Of a stretch of DNA of 19,575 nucleotides, positions 6,997 through 15,450 are shown piece after piece. Made by a program: the position numbers and the translations under genes. The stretch is taken from contig CAJTON010000027.1 in NCBI GenBank assembly GCA_910577605.1, positions 1-19,575 of the forward strand. The letters run 5' to 3'. The notes beneath the pieces are model-generated. The model ran no database searches, was not told where the DNA came from, and saw nothing but the letters and a program-made list of their open reading frames with translations. Each line of letters begins with the position of its first letter. The stretch's first letter is position 1. Source of the stretch: an uncultured Butyrivibrio sp. (GTDB taxonomy: Bacteria; Bacillota; Clostridia; Lachnospirales; Lachnospiraceae).

Positions 6997-7701
6997 ATGA
7001 GTGCGTTTATAGAATTTAAGGACGTTAAAAAAGTATACAGAATGGGCGAGGTCGATATCAAAGCCCTTGACGGCGTGGATTTTGCGATAGAGAAGGGCGA
7101 GTTCGTGGTTATCGCGGGAGCAAGCGGAGCGGGCAAAAGCACGATACTCAATATTCTCGGCGGCATGGACCTTGCCACGTCAGGCTCTGTTATCGTTGAC
7201 GGGAAGGACATAAGCTCTTTTTCCGAAAGGGAACTGACTGCGTACAGAAGATTTGATATAGGCTTTGTCTTTCAGTTTTACAATCTTGTGCAGAATCTGA
7301 CCGTTATTGAAAACGTTGAAATGGCGACGCAGATATGCCGCGATCCTCTTAATATTGAGGAGACCGTTGAGGCGGTGGGTTTAGGAGAGCGCAAAAATAA
7401 TTTTCCGGCGCAGCTTTCGGGCGGAGAGCAGCAGCGCGTGGCTATCGCGAGGGCGCTCGCTAAGAATCCCAAGCTTCTGCTCTGCGACGAGCCTACGGGC
7501 GCGCTCGATTACAATACGGGCAAGGCTATCCTCAAGCTTTTGCAGGATACATGCCGCCAGAACGGTATGACAGTCGTCGTTATCACGCATAATCTTGCGC
7601 TTACGGCAATGGGAGATAAGGTTATCAGGGTAAGGAGCGGCAAAATTGACGGAATCGAGCTTAACGAGAATCCCGTTCCTGTCGAAAGGATTGAATGGTA
7701 A
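6997..7701 (+). CDS. ABC transporter ATP-binding protein, MacB/LolD-like
   Basis: The 234-residue ATPase has Walker A GASGAGKST (41-49), Q-loop glutamine in VFQFYNL (Q93), the ABC signature LSGGEQQRVAIARAL (from 140), Walker B LLLCDEPTGALD (160-171) and the switch histidine in VVITHN (H198). This is the MacB/LolD/YknY subgroup, whose ATPases drive mechanotransmission through FtsX-type permeases rather than classic import. It has a GAGGTG ribosome-binding site. Its stop codon overlaps the start of the permease gene, so the two form one transporter. The substrate is not evident: antimicrobial-peptide resistance, lipid or peptide export are the usual roles of the group. Confidence 0.92.
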   Translation: MSAFIEFKDVKKVYRMGEVDIKALDGVDFAIEKGEFVVIAGASGAGKSTILNILGGMDLATSGSVIVDGKDISSFSERELTAYRRFDIGFVFQFYNLVQNLTVIENVEMATQICRDPLNIEETVEAVGLGERKNNFPAQLSGGEQQRVAIARALAKNPKLLLCDEPTGALDYNTGKAILKLLQDTCRQNGMTVVVITHNLALTAMGDKVIRVRSGKIDGIELNENPVPVERIEW

Positions 7702-10220
7702 TGAAAACGGCGCTTATCAAGGATATATTTAGAGAAATAAGAAAAACCTTCGGAAAATTTGTATCCATATTTGGGATCGTGTTGGTGGGAGTCGCTTTTT
7801 TTACGGGCGTGAAATCCTCCGCGCCTTATATGAAAAGGTCCGCGGACGCGTATTTTGACCGCGCGTCCTTTTTTGACTTTAAAATGTATTCTACGATAGG
7901 CTTTACCAAAGAAGACGTCGAGGCGGTCGCGGATGTTGAAGGCATCAAGGGGGCGAGCGGAGAATACTCGATGAACGTGCTTACGACGATAGGCACGAGC
8001 GAAACGGTCGTTCAGATCATGTCATACGATTTCGGACTTTCGGAGGACGACGCGGATAACCTTAACAGGCTGACGCTTCTTGAGGGAAGGATGCCGGAGA
8101 AAAGCGGCGAATGCGTTCTAAGATATTATGAAATGAAGATGTTCGGACTTGAGATAGGCGATAAAATAACTCTCGCGTCGGGTACGGACACGGATATAGA
8201 GTCGTCGCTTGCCACCGATACATATACGGTCGTAGGATTTATTTCCACGCCTTATTATCTGTCGTATCAGTATGATTCGGCTTCGGTCGGCAGCGGAAAC
8301 GTAGAGCTGGTGGCGTATCTGCCGAAGGAGGATTTTCTTTCGCAGCGCTACACGGTTATTTACGCGACGGCGGAGGGCGCGTCGGACGCCAACACATACG
8401 AGGACGAATATTTTGAGATAACCGATCCCGTGAAGGAGAGGCTTGAGGGGCTTGGGGACGCAAGGGCAAAGGACGCGTATGACGCTCTGTGTGAGCAGGC
8501 GGAGCTTCTGACCGGAAGCGCAGCATCGGTGCCGGAGGTAAACTGGTACGTCTATGACCGCAATTCGCATTTCTCTTATGTGGATTACGGCAACTGTGGC
8601 GACAGAATGGACGCGATAGCCAAGGTGTTTCCGGTGTTTTTCTATCTGGTTGCGGCGCTTGTCTGTCTTTCGACAATGACGAGGATGGTAGACGAGCAGC
8701 GCGGAAATATAGGGACGATGAAGGCTTTGGGCTACAACAAAGTCCGGATCGCCATGAAGTATATCATTTACGCGGCGGCAGCGTCGCTTGCGGGAGGCGC
8801 CGCGGGCTGCATGATCGGACTTGCGACTTTTCCGAGGATAATTTTCAGCTCGTGGAACATCGTATATACGGTAGATAAAATGACGGCGGAGCCGCAGCCC
8901 TTGCTGTGCGTTATTTCCATAGCGGCGGCGGTGTTCGTAACGGTAGCGTCGTCGGTAGCGTCGTGCGCCGGAGAGCTTATGGAAACTCCTGCGCTGCTTT
9001 TACGCCCCAAATCGCCCAAGAACGGCAAGAAGGTCTTTCTTGAGCGGATCCGTTTTATATGGAAAAGACTTTCATTTTCACATAAGGTAACTGCGAGAAA
9101 TATTCTCCGTTACAAAAAAAGATTTCTTATGACGGTCATAGGGATCGCCGGCTGCACCGCGCTTATTCTGGCGGGTTTCGGAATCAAGGACAGCGTATCT
9201 ACGGTTGCCGCAGGTCAGTACGGTGAAATTTTCAAATACGATATATCGGGAGCTATGGGAGAAAAGTGCGATTCTGACGCTCTTTTGAACGAATACGGAG
9301 AAAATCCTTCGGTTGAGGATATTTACGCTGTCGCGCAGCGGATCGGAAAGGCGGATAAAAGCGGCGGCGGGCATTCTACGTCCACCAAAAACGTCACGGT
9401 CATAAGCGCGGGGGATGCCGAAAGATACGCTGATTTTGTGGCGACCGTTCAGAACAAAACGGGGGCTCCGGCGCTGATACCGGAAAGCGGAGCGCTTGTT
9501 ACCTATAAGCTTGCCAAGGAGCTCGGAATTAAAAAAGGAGACAGCTTTTATCTCAGCGTGGATGGCGGCGAATATCGCGAGATCCGTGTCGCCGAGATCG
9601 TGACTATGTATGTGGGTCAGTATGTCTTTATGCAGGACAGATACTATGAAGAGATTTTCGGAGAAAAACCGCGCGCCGACACTTTTATTGCAAAGCTTGC
9701 CACGGAGGACAGGAACGAGCAGCAGAAGCTTGGAAGCGAGATAATGGCGCGTTATCCTGTGGAAAGCATATCATATTTTGACGGGATAGCAGCTCAGTTT
9801 GACAACATGATTTCGTCGCTTGACCTGATCACCGTAGTGCTGATAATTTCAGCCGCGCTACTTGCTTTCGTTGTGCTTTACAATCTTATAACCGTCAATA
9901 TATCGGAGCGTGTGCGGGAGATCGCAACAATAAAGGTCCTCGGCTTTTACAACAGCGAGGTGGCGGCGTATGTCTACCGTGAAAATATCGTTTTAAGCGT
10001 GATAGGCTCGCTTGCGGGACTTGTTCTCGGATTGTTCCTGCACGGTTATATTATGAACGTGATAGAGATGGAGGACGTTATTTTCCCTAAGAGAATAGAA
10101 TGGTATTCCTATATTTTCGCGGTGGTGATTACGATTGTATTCGGTCTGATAGTCAACGCGGTCATGTACGGGAAGCTGAAAAAAATACCGATGGTGGAGT
10201 CGCTAAAATCGGTGGAGTAG
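7701..10220 (+). CDS. FtsX-type ABC transporter permease
   Basis: About 839 residues with a 1+3+1+3 membrane layout: TM1 near residues 20-37, a long extracytoplasmic domain to about 305, a first FtsX bundle of three helices, a fifth helix (FLMTVIGIAGCTALILAGF), a second external domain, and a C-terminal FtsX bundle. The conserved cytoplasmic coupling segment occurs twice, as RGNIGTMKALGYNKVRIA and VREIATIKVLGFYNSEVA. The duplicated MacB-like permease works with the upstream ATPase. It lacks the long coiled-coil insertion found in many larger clostridial relatives. Two in-frame ATGs are possible, 7695 and 7701; 7701 (TAATG overlap, AAAGGA ten bases upstream) is preferred. No terminator was seen before the metG promoter. 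Confidence 0.88.
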   Translation: MKTALIKDIFREIRKTFGKFVSIFGIVLVGVAFFTGVKSSAPYMKRSADAYFDRASFFDFKMYSTIGFTKEDVEAVADVEGIKGASGEYSMNVLTTIGTSETVVQIMSYDFGLSEDDADNLNRLTLLEGRMPEKSGECVLRYYEMKMFGLEIGDKITLASGTDTDIESSLATDTYTVVGFISTPYYLSYQYDSASVGSGNVELVAYLPKEDFLSQRYTVIYATAEGASDANTYEDEYFEITDPVKERLEGLGDARAKDAYDALCEQAELLTGSAASVPEVNWYVYDRNSHFSYVDYGNCGDRMDAIAKVFPVFFYLVAALVCLSTMTRMVDEQRGNIGTMKALGYNKVRIAMKYIIYAAAASLAGGAAGCMIGLATFPRIIFSSWNIVYTVDKMTAEPQPLLCVISIAAAVFVTVASSVASCAGELMETPALLLRPKSPKNGKKVFLERIRFIWKRLSFSHKVTARNILRYKKRFLMTVIGIAGCTALILAGFGIKDSVSTVAAGQYGEIFKYDISGAMGEKCDSDALLNEYGENPSVEDIYAVAQRIGKADKSGGGHSTSTKNVTVISAGDAERYADFVATVQNKTGAPALIPESGALVTYKLAKELGIKKGDSFYLSVDGGEYREIRVAEIVTMYVGQYVFMQDRYYEEIFGEKPRADTFIAKLATEDRNEQQKLGSEIMARYPVESISYFDGIAAQFDNMISSLDLITVVLIISAALLAFVVLYNLITVNISERVREIATIKVLGFYNSEVAAYVYRENIVLSVIGSLAGLVLGLFLHGYIMNVIEMEDVIFPKRIEWYSYIFAVVITIVFGLIVNAVMYGKLKKIPMVESLKSVE

Positions 10221-10227
10221 GTAAGGG

Positions 10228-10256
10228 TTGACAAAACGACGAACTTATAGTATGAT
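10228..10256 (+). promoter_or_regulatory. Strong sigma-A promoter for the T-box/metG unit
   Basis: TTGACA (10228-10233, perfect) and TATGAT (10251-10256, five of six) are separated by exactly 17 bases. Transcription would start near 10263, just upstream of the first T-box helix. It lies only a few bases after the permease stop codon. Confidence 0.85.
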
Positions 10257-10262
10257 TCATCA

Positions 10263-10562
10263 AAACATTTACAAAGGCTGTGAAGGGAAGAGTAAGTAAT
10301 TGGATATGTCACAGAGAGTCTGATAAGGTGAGAGCAGACACAGAAGAAATTACTGAAAATGGTCCCGGAGCCGCGCACCGAAGCTGTTATGCCAAGGCTG
10401 CGACGGGCGCGCCCGTTACAGTGCCGGACTATCGGCGAATCATTTCTCGCCCGTAGTTGATAAGGTCCATACCGTGAGGTACGGGCAAATTTAGGGTGGT
10501 AACACGAAGCTTTCGCTCTCGTCCCTGAAAAAGAAATTTTTCAGAGAGGAGGGCTTTTTTTT
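10263..10562 (+). ncRNA. T-box riboswitch, methionine-specific (AUG specifier)
   Basis: Stem I closes by GGCT/AGCC (10276-10279 with 10369-10372) and GGGA/TCCC (10285-10288 with 10363-10366). Above it, the specifier loop has AGAGTA on the 5' side and GAAAATGG on the 3' side, fitting the family pattern GAA-N-codon-purine, so the specifier is AUG (10359-10361). An upper helix AGTAATT/AATTACT follows. The 14-base T-box is AGGGTGGTAACACG (10493-10506); its UGGU would pair with a tRNA 3' end ACCA, matching a discriminator A as in tRNA-Met. CGTCCCT (10520-10526) can pair with the T-box (antiterminator) or be taken into the terminator. Uncharged tRNA-Met should therefore switch on metG. A GC-rich palindrome near 10406-10419 is probably a linker helix. 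Confidence 0.93.
10515..10562 (+). terminator. T-box terminator hairpin
   Basis: CTGAAAAA (10525-10532) pairs perfectly with TTTTTCAG (10537-10544) around GAAA, and the stem extends outward with GCTCTCGTCC (10515-10524) against AGAGGAGGGC (10545-10554) with one or two mismatches. Eight Ts follow (10555-10562). It overlaps the antiterminator strand, giving the expected alternative folds. Confidence 0.9.
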
Positions 10563-10637
10563 ATTGAAAAAACAGACGATCCCACGGGACCGTCCGAAAA
10601 CAGTTATCACTATAAATTATGAAATGAGGTATGTAAT

Positions 10638-12263
10638 ATGAAAAATATTTTGATTGGCGGAGCATGGACGTACGCAAACGGGTCGTTGCACATAGGGCAT
10701 ATAGCCGGATTGCTGCCCGGCGACGTATTGGCAAGGTATCACAGAGCTATCGGAGATAACGTGTATTTTGTGTCGGGAAGCGACTGCCACGGAACCCCCG
10801 TAGCGCTCAGGGCAAGACAAGAGAAGAAAACGCCGCGGGAGATCAGCGATTTTTACCATGAAGAATTTGCGGAATGCTTTGATAAGCTGGGGTTCAGTTA
10901 CGATTTATATACAAAAACATCGTCAGAAGAGCATAAAAAATTTGTACGGGAATTTCACAAAAAATTGTATGAAAGCGGTTATGTTTACGAAAAAGAAGCG
11001 CCGCAGGCATATTGCGAAGGCTGCGCCTCCTTTTTGGCTGAACGCTTTGTGCTTGGGAAATGTCCGAAATGCGGAAGCGATACCAGAGGGGACCAGTGCG
11101 ACGCCTGCGGCGCTGTGCTTGAGCCGGAGAATCTTTCGGAGCCTGTCTGCGCTGTATGCAAAAAGCCTGTTAGCTTTAGAGCTTCAAAACATTTATATAT
11201 AGCGGTTACTAAATTGCGTGATAAATTAAAAGGGTTGGTCGATGCTCATCCGAATTGGAGAAAAAACGCCATTGCATTTACCAATAAATATATAGACGAG
11301 GGCTTGAGGGACCGCGCTCTGACAAGAGATCTGGAATGGGGAATAAAGGTCCCCAAAGACGGTTATGAAAACAAGACTATCTATATATGGGCGGAAAACG
11401 TGCTGGGGTATTTGTCGGCAAGCAAAGCAGCCGCAGAAGCAAGGGGCGCTGATTTTTACGAACTGTGGGGCAAAGACGCCGTACATTATTATGTACACGG
11501 GAAAGATAACATTCCGTTCCACACCATTATTTTACCTTCGCTTTTGTTCGCGAACGGAGGGAACTGGCATTTGCCGGACCGGATAGTATCGAGCGAATAT
11601 CTGACTTTGGAGGGAAGAAAAATATCCACCAGTCAGAATTACGCGATCTGGGTCAAGGAGCTTCTGGATAATTATGAAGCGGATTCCATTCGCTACTTTT
11701 TCCTTGCGAACGGTCCCGAAAAGAAGGACGCGGATTTTTCGTGGAGAGAATTTGTTCACAGTCACAATGGCGAGCTGCTTGGAGCATACGGAAATTTTGT
11801 GAACCGTTCATTGACATTTATCACAAAATATTTCGACGGGACCGTGCCTGATGGGACTGACGATACGTCTGTAATAAGCCGGATAGATGAATTGTTTGTT
11901 TTTGCCGGCAGGCAGATCGAAAACGGCTTTTTCAAGGACGCGATCGCTGAAATATTTGATTTTGTAAGAAATGCAAACAAGTTTTTCGACTCGGAACAAC
12001 CATGGATCACCAGAAATAATGATGATAAAGCGTGTAAAAATACGCTTTATCAGTGCGTTCAGATCATAGCTAATCTGGCGGTCCTGCTATCTCCGTTTTT
12101 ACCGTTTTCATCAGAGAAGGTATGTGAATGGCTGGGAATCAATAATAAATGGGAAAGAAAAACCGTTCCGTCCGGATATTCGCTTCCTGAGGTCGAAATT
12201 TTGTTTCAAAGAATTGACAAAAAGGTCATAGAGACCGAAACGGAAAAATTAAAGCTGATTTAA
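10638..12263 (+). CDS. metG: Methionyl-tRNA synthetase (short form, KISTS signature)
   Basis: This 541-residue class I synthetase charges tRNA-Met with methionine in the cytoplasm. The HIGH motif is at residues 18-21 (SLHIGHIAG), followed by SGSDCHGTP. Four CxxC pairs between about residues 131 and 178 form two zinc knuckles. The second signature is KISTS at 328-332 instead of KMSKS. After the helical anticodon-binding domain the protein ends, without the C-terminal Trbp111-like tRNA-binding domain of the roughly 650-residue housekeeping form. The opening GGAWTYANGSLHIGHIAG resembles the archaeal-like MetRS2 group, members of which resist some MetRS inhibitors, so this may be a second paralogue; I cannot see whether another metG exists. 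It has a GAGG about eight bases before the ATG and is controlled by the T-box. Confidence 0.92.
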   Translation: MKNILIGGAWTYANGSLHIGHIAGLLPGDVLARYHRAIGDNVYFVSGSDCHGTPVALRARQEKKTPREISDFYHEEFAECFDKLGFSYDLYTKTSSEEHKKFVREFHKKLYESGYVYEKEAPQAYCEGCASFLAERFVLGKCPKCGSDTRGDQCDACGAVLEPENLSEPVCAVCKKPVSFRASKHLYIAVTKLRDKLKGLVDAHPNWRKNAIAFTNKYIDEGLRDRALTRDLEWGIKVPKDGYENKTIYIWAENVLGYLSASKAAAEARGADFYELWGKDAVHYYVHGKDNIPFHTIILPSLLFANGGNWHLPDRIVSSEYLTLEGRKISTSQNYAIWVKELLDNYEADSIRYFFLANGPEKKDADFSWREFVHSHNGELLGAYGNFVNRSLTFITKYFDGTVPDGTDDTSVISRIDELFVFAGRQIENGFFKDAIAEIFDFVRNANKFFDSEQPWITRNNDDKACKNTLYQCVQIIANLAVLLSPFLPFSSEKVCEWLGINNKWERKTVPSGYSLPEVEILFQRIDKKVIETETEKLKLI

Positions 12264-12285
12264 TTAAAACTATATAGTGCAAAAT

Positions 12286-12330
12286 TTAAAGGGACGATAC
12301 TGTTTCGTCCCTTTAAGGTTTGCTTTTTAT
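12286..12330. terminator. Bidirectional terminator between metG and the DUF368 gene
   Basis: A perfect 12-base stem, TTAAAGGGACGA (12286-12297) with TCGTCCCTTTAA (12305-12316), has a seven-base loop. On the + strand GGTTTGCTTTTTA follows; on the - strand ATTTTGC follows. It lies between the 3' ends of two convergent genes and can serve both. Confidence 0.85.
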
Positions 12331-12348
12331 TTGGCGGTATTCGATTTT

Positions 12349-13236
12349 TTATTCTGCCGCTTTTGTTTTTTTGCCGAAAAGATAAGTGAATACAGCGGAT
12401 ACAACAAGAAGCACGATTCCGACAATGACGCTTACGGGAGTGAATACATGGCTCTCCATTTTCCAGAAGATGGCAAACGGTGAGGCGGTTATAAGACCGA
12501 GTATAGCGCAGTATGTTATGGACTCAAATTTCTTGAGCAGCCATGTTATAAGCTTTGAGATAAGCAAAATACCGACGACGCAGCCGATAGCGAAGGGGAG
12601 CAGCACAAGCACGCAGTGCAGCAGCGCGTCGCCGTTTAGGTCCTTGAGTGCGGATATGAAATTGCGGACGGTGCCGACTATTCCCGAATAGTAGCCCAGC
12701 ATCATCAGAAGCAGAGAGCCGCTTACACCGGGAATAACCATTGTGGCGGAGGCGGCGATACCGAGCAGTATGAGCTTGATGATCATAAGAGCGCCTACGT
12801 TTATCGAGTCGGCGCCGACGGATTCGGGATTGGCGAGAGCCATCCATACCGCGAGCGCGAGAAGAAGTACGAACGCGATTATATGCACGGGACCGATATG
12901 CTTTTTCTCGTTTTTAAGAGCGCCGCGCGTCTTGCCGAATATTTCGGGAATGCCGCCGAGGATAAGTCCCGTAAAGCACATACAAGTCTGAAACGAAAAG
13001 TTTGTCAGGCAGTAAGGGATTATAAAAGAGAAAACCCCGATTCCGGCGACCATGCCTATCATTATGGGCAAAAGCGTCAGGAAGGATTTCTTAAATTCCT
13101 TTGTAAGCCTGCCGATAGCGCCGATGAGCTTGTCGTAAATGCCCATCGACACAGCCATCGTACCGCCGCTTACGCCCGGAATGATGTTGGCGACGCCCAC
13201 AAACATTCCTTTTATTAAATCCAGAATAAATTTCAT
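12349..13236 (-). CDS. DUF368 membrane protein, probable undecaprenyl-phosphate translocase (PopT family)
   Basis: A 295-residue, very hydrophobic protein with about eight or nine membrane helices. It shows the DUF368 internal duplication: ANIIPGVSGGTMAVSMGIYD near residue 18 and MVIPGVSGSLLLMMLGYY near residue 165, the two PGVSG loops thought to form re-entrant hairpins. DUF368 proteins (PopT) and DedA proteins (UptA) have been identified as recycling carriers that return undecaprenyl phosphate to the inner leaflet for peptidoglycan and surface-polymer synthesis. On the - strand the ATG follows AAAGGAAT, and a good promoter lies about 90 bases upstream. It is the only - strand gene here and is monocistronic. 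The family role is established; substrate identity for this copy is inferred. Confidence 0.87.
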   Translation of the reverse strand: MKFILDLIKGMFVGVANIIPGVSGGTMAVSMGIYDKLIGAIGRLTKEFKKSFLTLLPIMIGMVAGIGVFSFIIPYCLTNFSFQTCMCFTGLILGGIPEIFGKTRGALKNEKKHIGPVHIIAFVLLLALAVWMALANPESVGADSINVGALMIIKLILLGIAASATMVIPGVSGSLLLMMLGYYSGIVGTVRNFISALKDLNGDALLHCVLVLLPFAIGCVVGILLISKLITWLLKKFESITYCAILGLITASPFAIFWKMESHVFTPVSVIVGIVLLVVSAVFTYLFGKKTKAAE

Positions 13237-13261
13237 GTCTTAGATTCCTTTCAAATTTCTG

Positions 13262-13400
13262 TATTTTTACCGTCCGGGATCAAACCGCTGCAAGACGGAA
13301 TATTTTACCTTCGGACAATCATTCTTATTCTATATCTTTTATATTTTACAGTCAATAAGGTGTTTTTAGTTCATTAAAATATATTTATTATTTTACCGTC
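13262..13400. repeat. Three copies of a TATTTTACCGTC-like motif in the divergent intergenic region
   Basis: TATTTTTACCGTC (13262-13274), TATTTTACCTTC (13301-13312) and TATTTTACCGTC (13389-13400) are near-identical direct repeats in the AT-rich gap between the DUF368 gene and the accessory operon. Copies 1 and 2 fall in the DUF368 leader; copy 3 is between the two promoters. They could be binding sites for a shared regulator, or chance in AT-rich DNA. Confidence 0.35.
13327..13355 (-). promoter_or_regulatory. Sigma-A promoter of the DUF368 gene
   Basis: On the - strand TTGACT (complement of 13350-13355) and TAGAAT (complement of 13327-13332) are 17 bases apart, both five of six to consensus. 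Transcription would start near 13320 and give a leader of about 85 bases. Confidence 0.75.
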
Positions 13401-13456
13401 GATATTACACCGGAAGAAATTTTTTATATTCTTATATAAGCAAATACTGCACAAAC

Positions 13457-13485
13457 TTGTAAAAATCGGGAAATAGTGATATTCT
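13457..13485 (+). promoter_or_regulatory. Extended -10 promoter of the accessory operon
   Basis: TTGTAA (13457-13462) and TATTCT (13480-13485) are 17 bases apart, and TG at 13477-13478 makes an extended -10. It would start transcription near 13492, leaving a leader of about 140 bases before the aldolase ATG. That leader holds no strong hairpin; a GGAGG at 13564-13568 followed by TTG at 13575 is in frame with the aldolase but judged not to be the true start. Confidence 0.55.
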
Positions 13486-13634
13486 AAGTAAGAAAATTTA
13501 AATTTGGGAGTTTGTGGATTTTTGCCGGTAATGCGGATCTATATTTACGCGGGATTTTTTCTTGGAGGAATAGCTTGCATAAAAGCTGCACGTCAGTGCG
13601 GGACGAACGTAAGCTTAATGAAAGGACTGCAACG

Positions 13635-14681
13635 ATGAAAAATATTCAACTGCTCGACTGTACGTTGAGAGACGGCGGCTATCTTAACGATTGGGAGTTT
13701 GGTTACGATAATATTGTAAGTATATTCGAGCATCTGGCGGAGGCAGGCGTTGATATAATCGAGATAGGATTTCTTGACGGGCGCAGACAATTTGACATAA
13801 ACAGGAGTATTATGCCGGACAGCGACTGTGCGGAAAAAATATACGGTGGTCTTGACAAAAAGAAGTCGATGATCGTCGGCATGATCGACTACGGAACCTG
13901 CGCGCTTTCAAATATTAAGCCGTGTAAGGACAGTCTCCTTGACGGCATAAGAGTAATATTCAAGAAAAATCTCAGGAAAGAAGCTCTTGAGTTTTGCGGG
14001 GAGCTAAAAAAACTCGGATATAAATTTTTTGCGCAGCTTGTAAGCGTTACAAGCTATACAGACAAGGAAATGAAGGAGCTTATCGAGCTTGCCAATGACG
14101 TAAAGCCGTATGTGGTTTCGATGGTCGATACCTACGGACTTATGCACCGTAATGATCTTATGCGCTATTTTACGATGTTGAATAGCGGACTTGCCCCTGA
14201 GATCGGGATAGGTTTTCATGCTCATAACAATCTTCAAATGGGATACGCAAACTGTATTGCGATGATGTCCAATAAAATCAAGCGAACAATGGTTGTGGAC
14301 GGTTCACTGTACGGAATGGGAAAAAACTCCGGTAATGCGCCGATAGAGCTTATCGCGATGTACATGAACGAAAATATGGAGAAATCTTATGATATAAATC
14401 AGATTCTTGAGGCGATCGACGCTAATATCTTAAAGTTTTATACCACTGCGTTATGGGGATACAATATCTTTCATTATTTGGCAGCTTCAAATGACTGCCA
14501 TCCTAGTTATGTGACATACCTCATGAACAAACAGACGCTCTCCTTAAGATCAATAAACGAGATATTGGGCGGACTTAAAGGAGAAAAAAAGCTTCTTTAC
14601 GATAAGAACTGTATTGAAGATTTATATATACGGTACCAAAGCTGCGGGACTGACGGTTCCACGGCAGTTAAAGAAGATTGA
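13635..14681 (+). CDS. HMGL-like aldolase/acyltransferase family enzyme
   Basis: A 348-residue TIM-barrel protein of the HMG-CoA lyase/isopropylmalate synthase/4-hydroxy-2-oxovalerate aldolase superfamily. Metal-site motifs are LDCTLRDGGYLND at residues 7-19 and GFHAHNN (HxH ligands); VDGSLYGMGKNSGNAPIE matches the conserved G-x-G...GNAP loop. The ATG at 13635 was chosen because homology begins at MKNIQLLDCT and AAAGGA lies eight bases upstream; the open frame extends further to a TTG at 13512 but that part looks non-coding. Enzymes of this superfamily make or break C-C bonds with pyruvate-like enolates; the actual substrate is unknown. It is the first gene of a four-gene operon with an SDR, a sugar-phosphate cyclase and a ThDP enzyme, so a role in building an unusual metabolite or surface sugar is inferred. 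It lacks the DUF/communication domain needed for a DmpG-DmpF pairing and no DmpF is nearby. Confidence 0.8.
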   Translation: MKNIQLLDCTLRDGGYLNDWEFGYDNIVSIFEHLAEAGVDIIEIGFLDGRRQFDINRSIMPDSDCAEKIYGGLDKKKSMIVGMIDYGTCALSNIKPCKDSLLDGIRVIFKKNLRKEALEFCGELKKLGYKFFAQLVSVTSYTDKEMKELIELANDVKPYVVSMVDTYGLMHRNDLMRYFTMLNSGLAPEIGIGFHAHNNLQMGYANCIAMMSNKIKRTMVVDGSLYGMGKNSGNAPIELIAMYMNENMEKSYDINQILEAIDANILKFYTTALWGYNIFHYLAASNDCHPSYVTYLMNKQTLSLRSINEILGGLKGEKKLLYDKNCIEDLYIRYQSCGTDGSTAVKED

Positions 14682-14778
14682 TCCTACAGGCGTAAATTAG
14701 ATACGGCTTTAAAAAGAGCGGTGAATACGGCCAGTTTGTTCACTAAAGGAATCGAAAAATACATTCTGGAGGTTTTCT

Positions 14779-15450
14779 ATGGAAAAGATACGGGCGCTTG
14801 TAACGGGCGCGAGTAAAGGAATCGGAAAAGCGACGGCAGAACGTCTGCTGTCTGAAGGGTACGACGTTTTTTCGCCCTCCCATAGCGAGCTTGATCTAAG
14901 CGACGAAGGTTCGGTCAGGGATTTTTGCGGAAAGCACAGTGACGAATATTTTGGCGTTATCGTAAACAATGCGGGGATAAACGAAATAAACCGTATTGAA
15001 GATATAACGGATGAAGAAATATACAGAACAGTGAACATAAATCTAGTGTCGCCAATGAAGCTTTTAAGGTCTTTTGTTCCTGCAATGAAAGCCCATAGAT
15101 ACGGGAGGATAGTTAATATCGGTTCTATATGGGGCGTCGTATCCAAAGGAGGTCGCACAGTTTACAGCGCGACGAAGCACGGAATACACGGTGTTACAAA
15201 AACGCTTGCGGTGGAGCTGGCGAGGGATAATATCTTAGTGAATACTGTATCTCCCGGATTTACAATGACTGAGCTGACGCGGAAAAATAATACCCCCACA
15301 CAAATTGAAGAGATCGGATCTGAAATACCTATCGGCAGACTGGCGCAGCCGGACGAAATTGCAGGCGTCGTATGCTGGCTTGCGGGTTCAGGTAATACTT
15401 ACCTGACCGGTCAGATGATTACGGTTGACGGAGGGTTTACATCCAAATGA
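14779..15450 (+). CDS. Short-chain dehydrogenase/reductase (SDR)
   Basis: A 223-residue classical SDR. The Rossmann nucleotide motif is TGASKGIG (residues 9-16), followed by NNAG in VNNAGI, the catalytic Ser in NIGSIWG, and YSATK with the Tyr-x-x-x-Lys pair; the C-terminal GQMITVDGG is typical of the FabG-like branch. It would oxidise or reduce a hydroxyl/keto group with NAD(P)(H). It is somewhat shorter than the usual 245-255 residues because the segment after NAD binding is trimmed. A strong GGAGG precedes the ATG, 97 bases after the aldolase stop; that gap shows no terminator. Its TGA overlaps the next ATG by four bases (ATGA). It is likely to act on the product of the cyclase or aldolase; substrate unknown. 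Confidence 0.88.
   Translation: MEKIRALVTGASKGIGKATAERLLSEGYDVFSPSHSELDLSDEGSVRDFCGKHSDEYFGVIVNNAGINEINRIEDITDEEIYRTVNINLVSPMKLLRSFVPAMKAHRYGRIVNIGSIWGVVSKGGRTVYSATKHGIHGVTKTLAVELARDNILVNTVSPGFTMTELTRKNNTPTQIEEIGSEIPIGRLAQPDEIAGVVCWLAGSGNTYLTGQMITVDGGFTSK

Noticed and set aside
12386..13218. Several + strand open frames of 80-110 codons across the DUF368 gene
   Set aside because: They overlap a full-length, motif-rich membrane protein on the - strand that has its own promoter and terminator.
13512..13634. N-terminal extension of the aldolase from TTG 13512 or TTG 13575
   Set aside because: The first 41 residues show no family similarity, the motif-bearing protein begins at MKNIQLLDCT, and AAAGGA is well placed for ATG 13635. 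GGAGG before 13575 is a weaker alternative.
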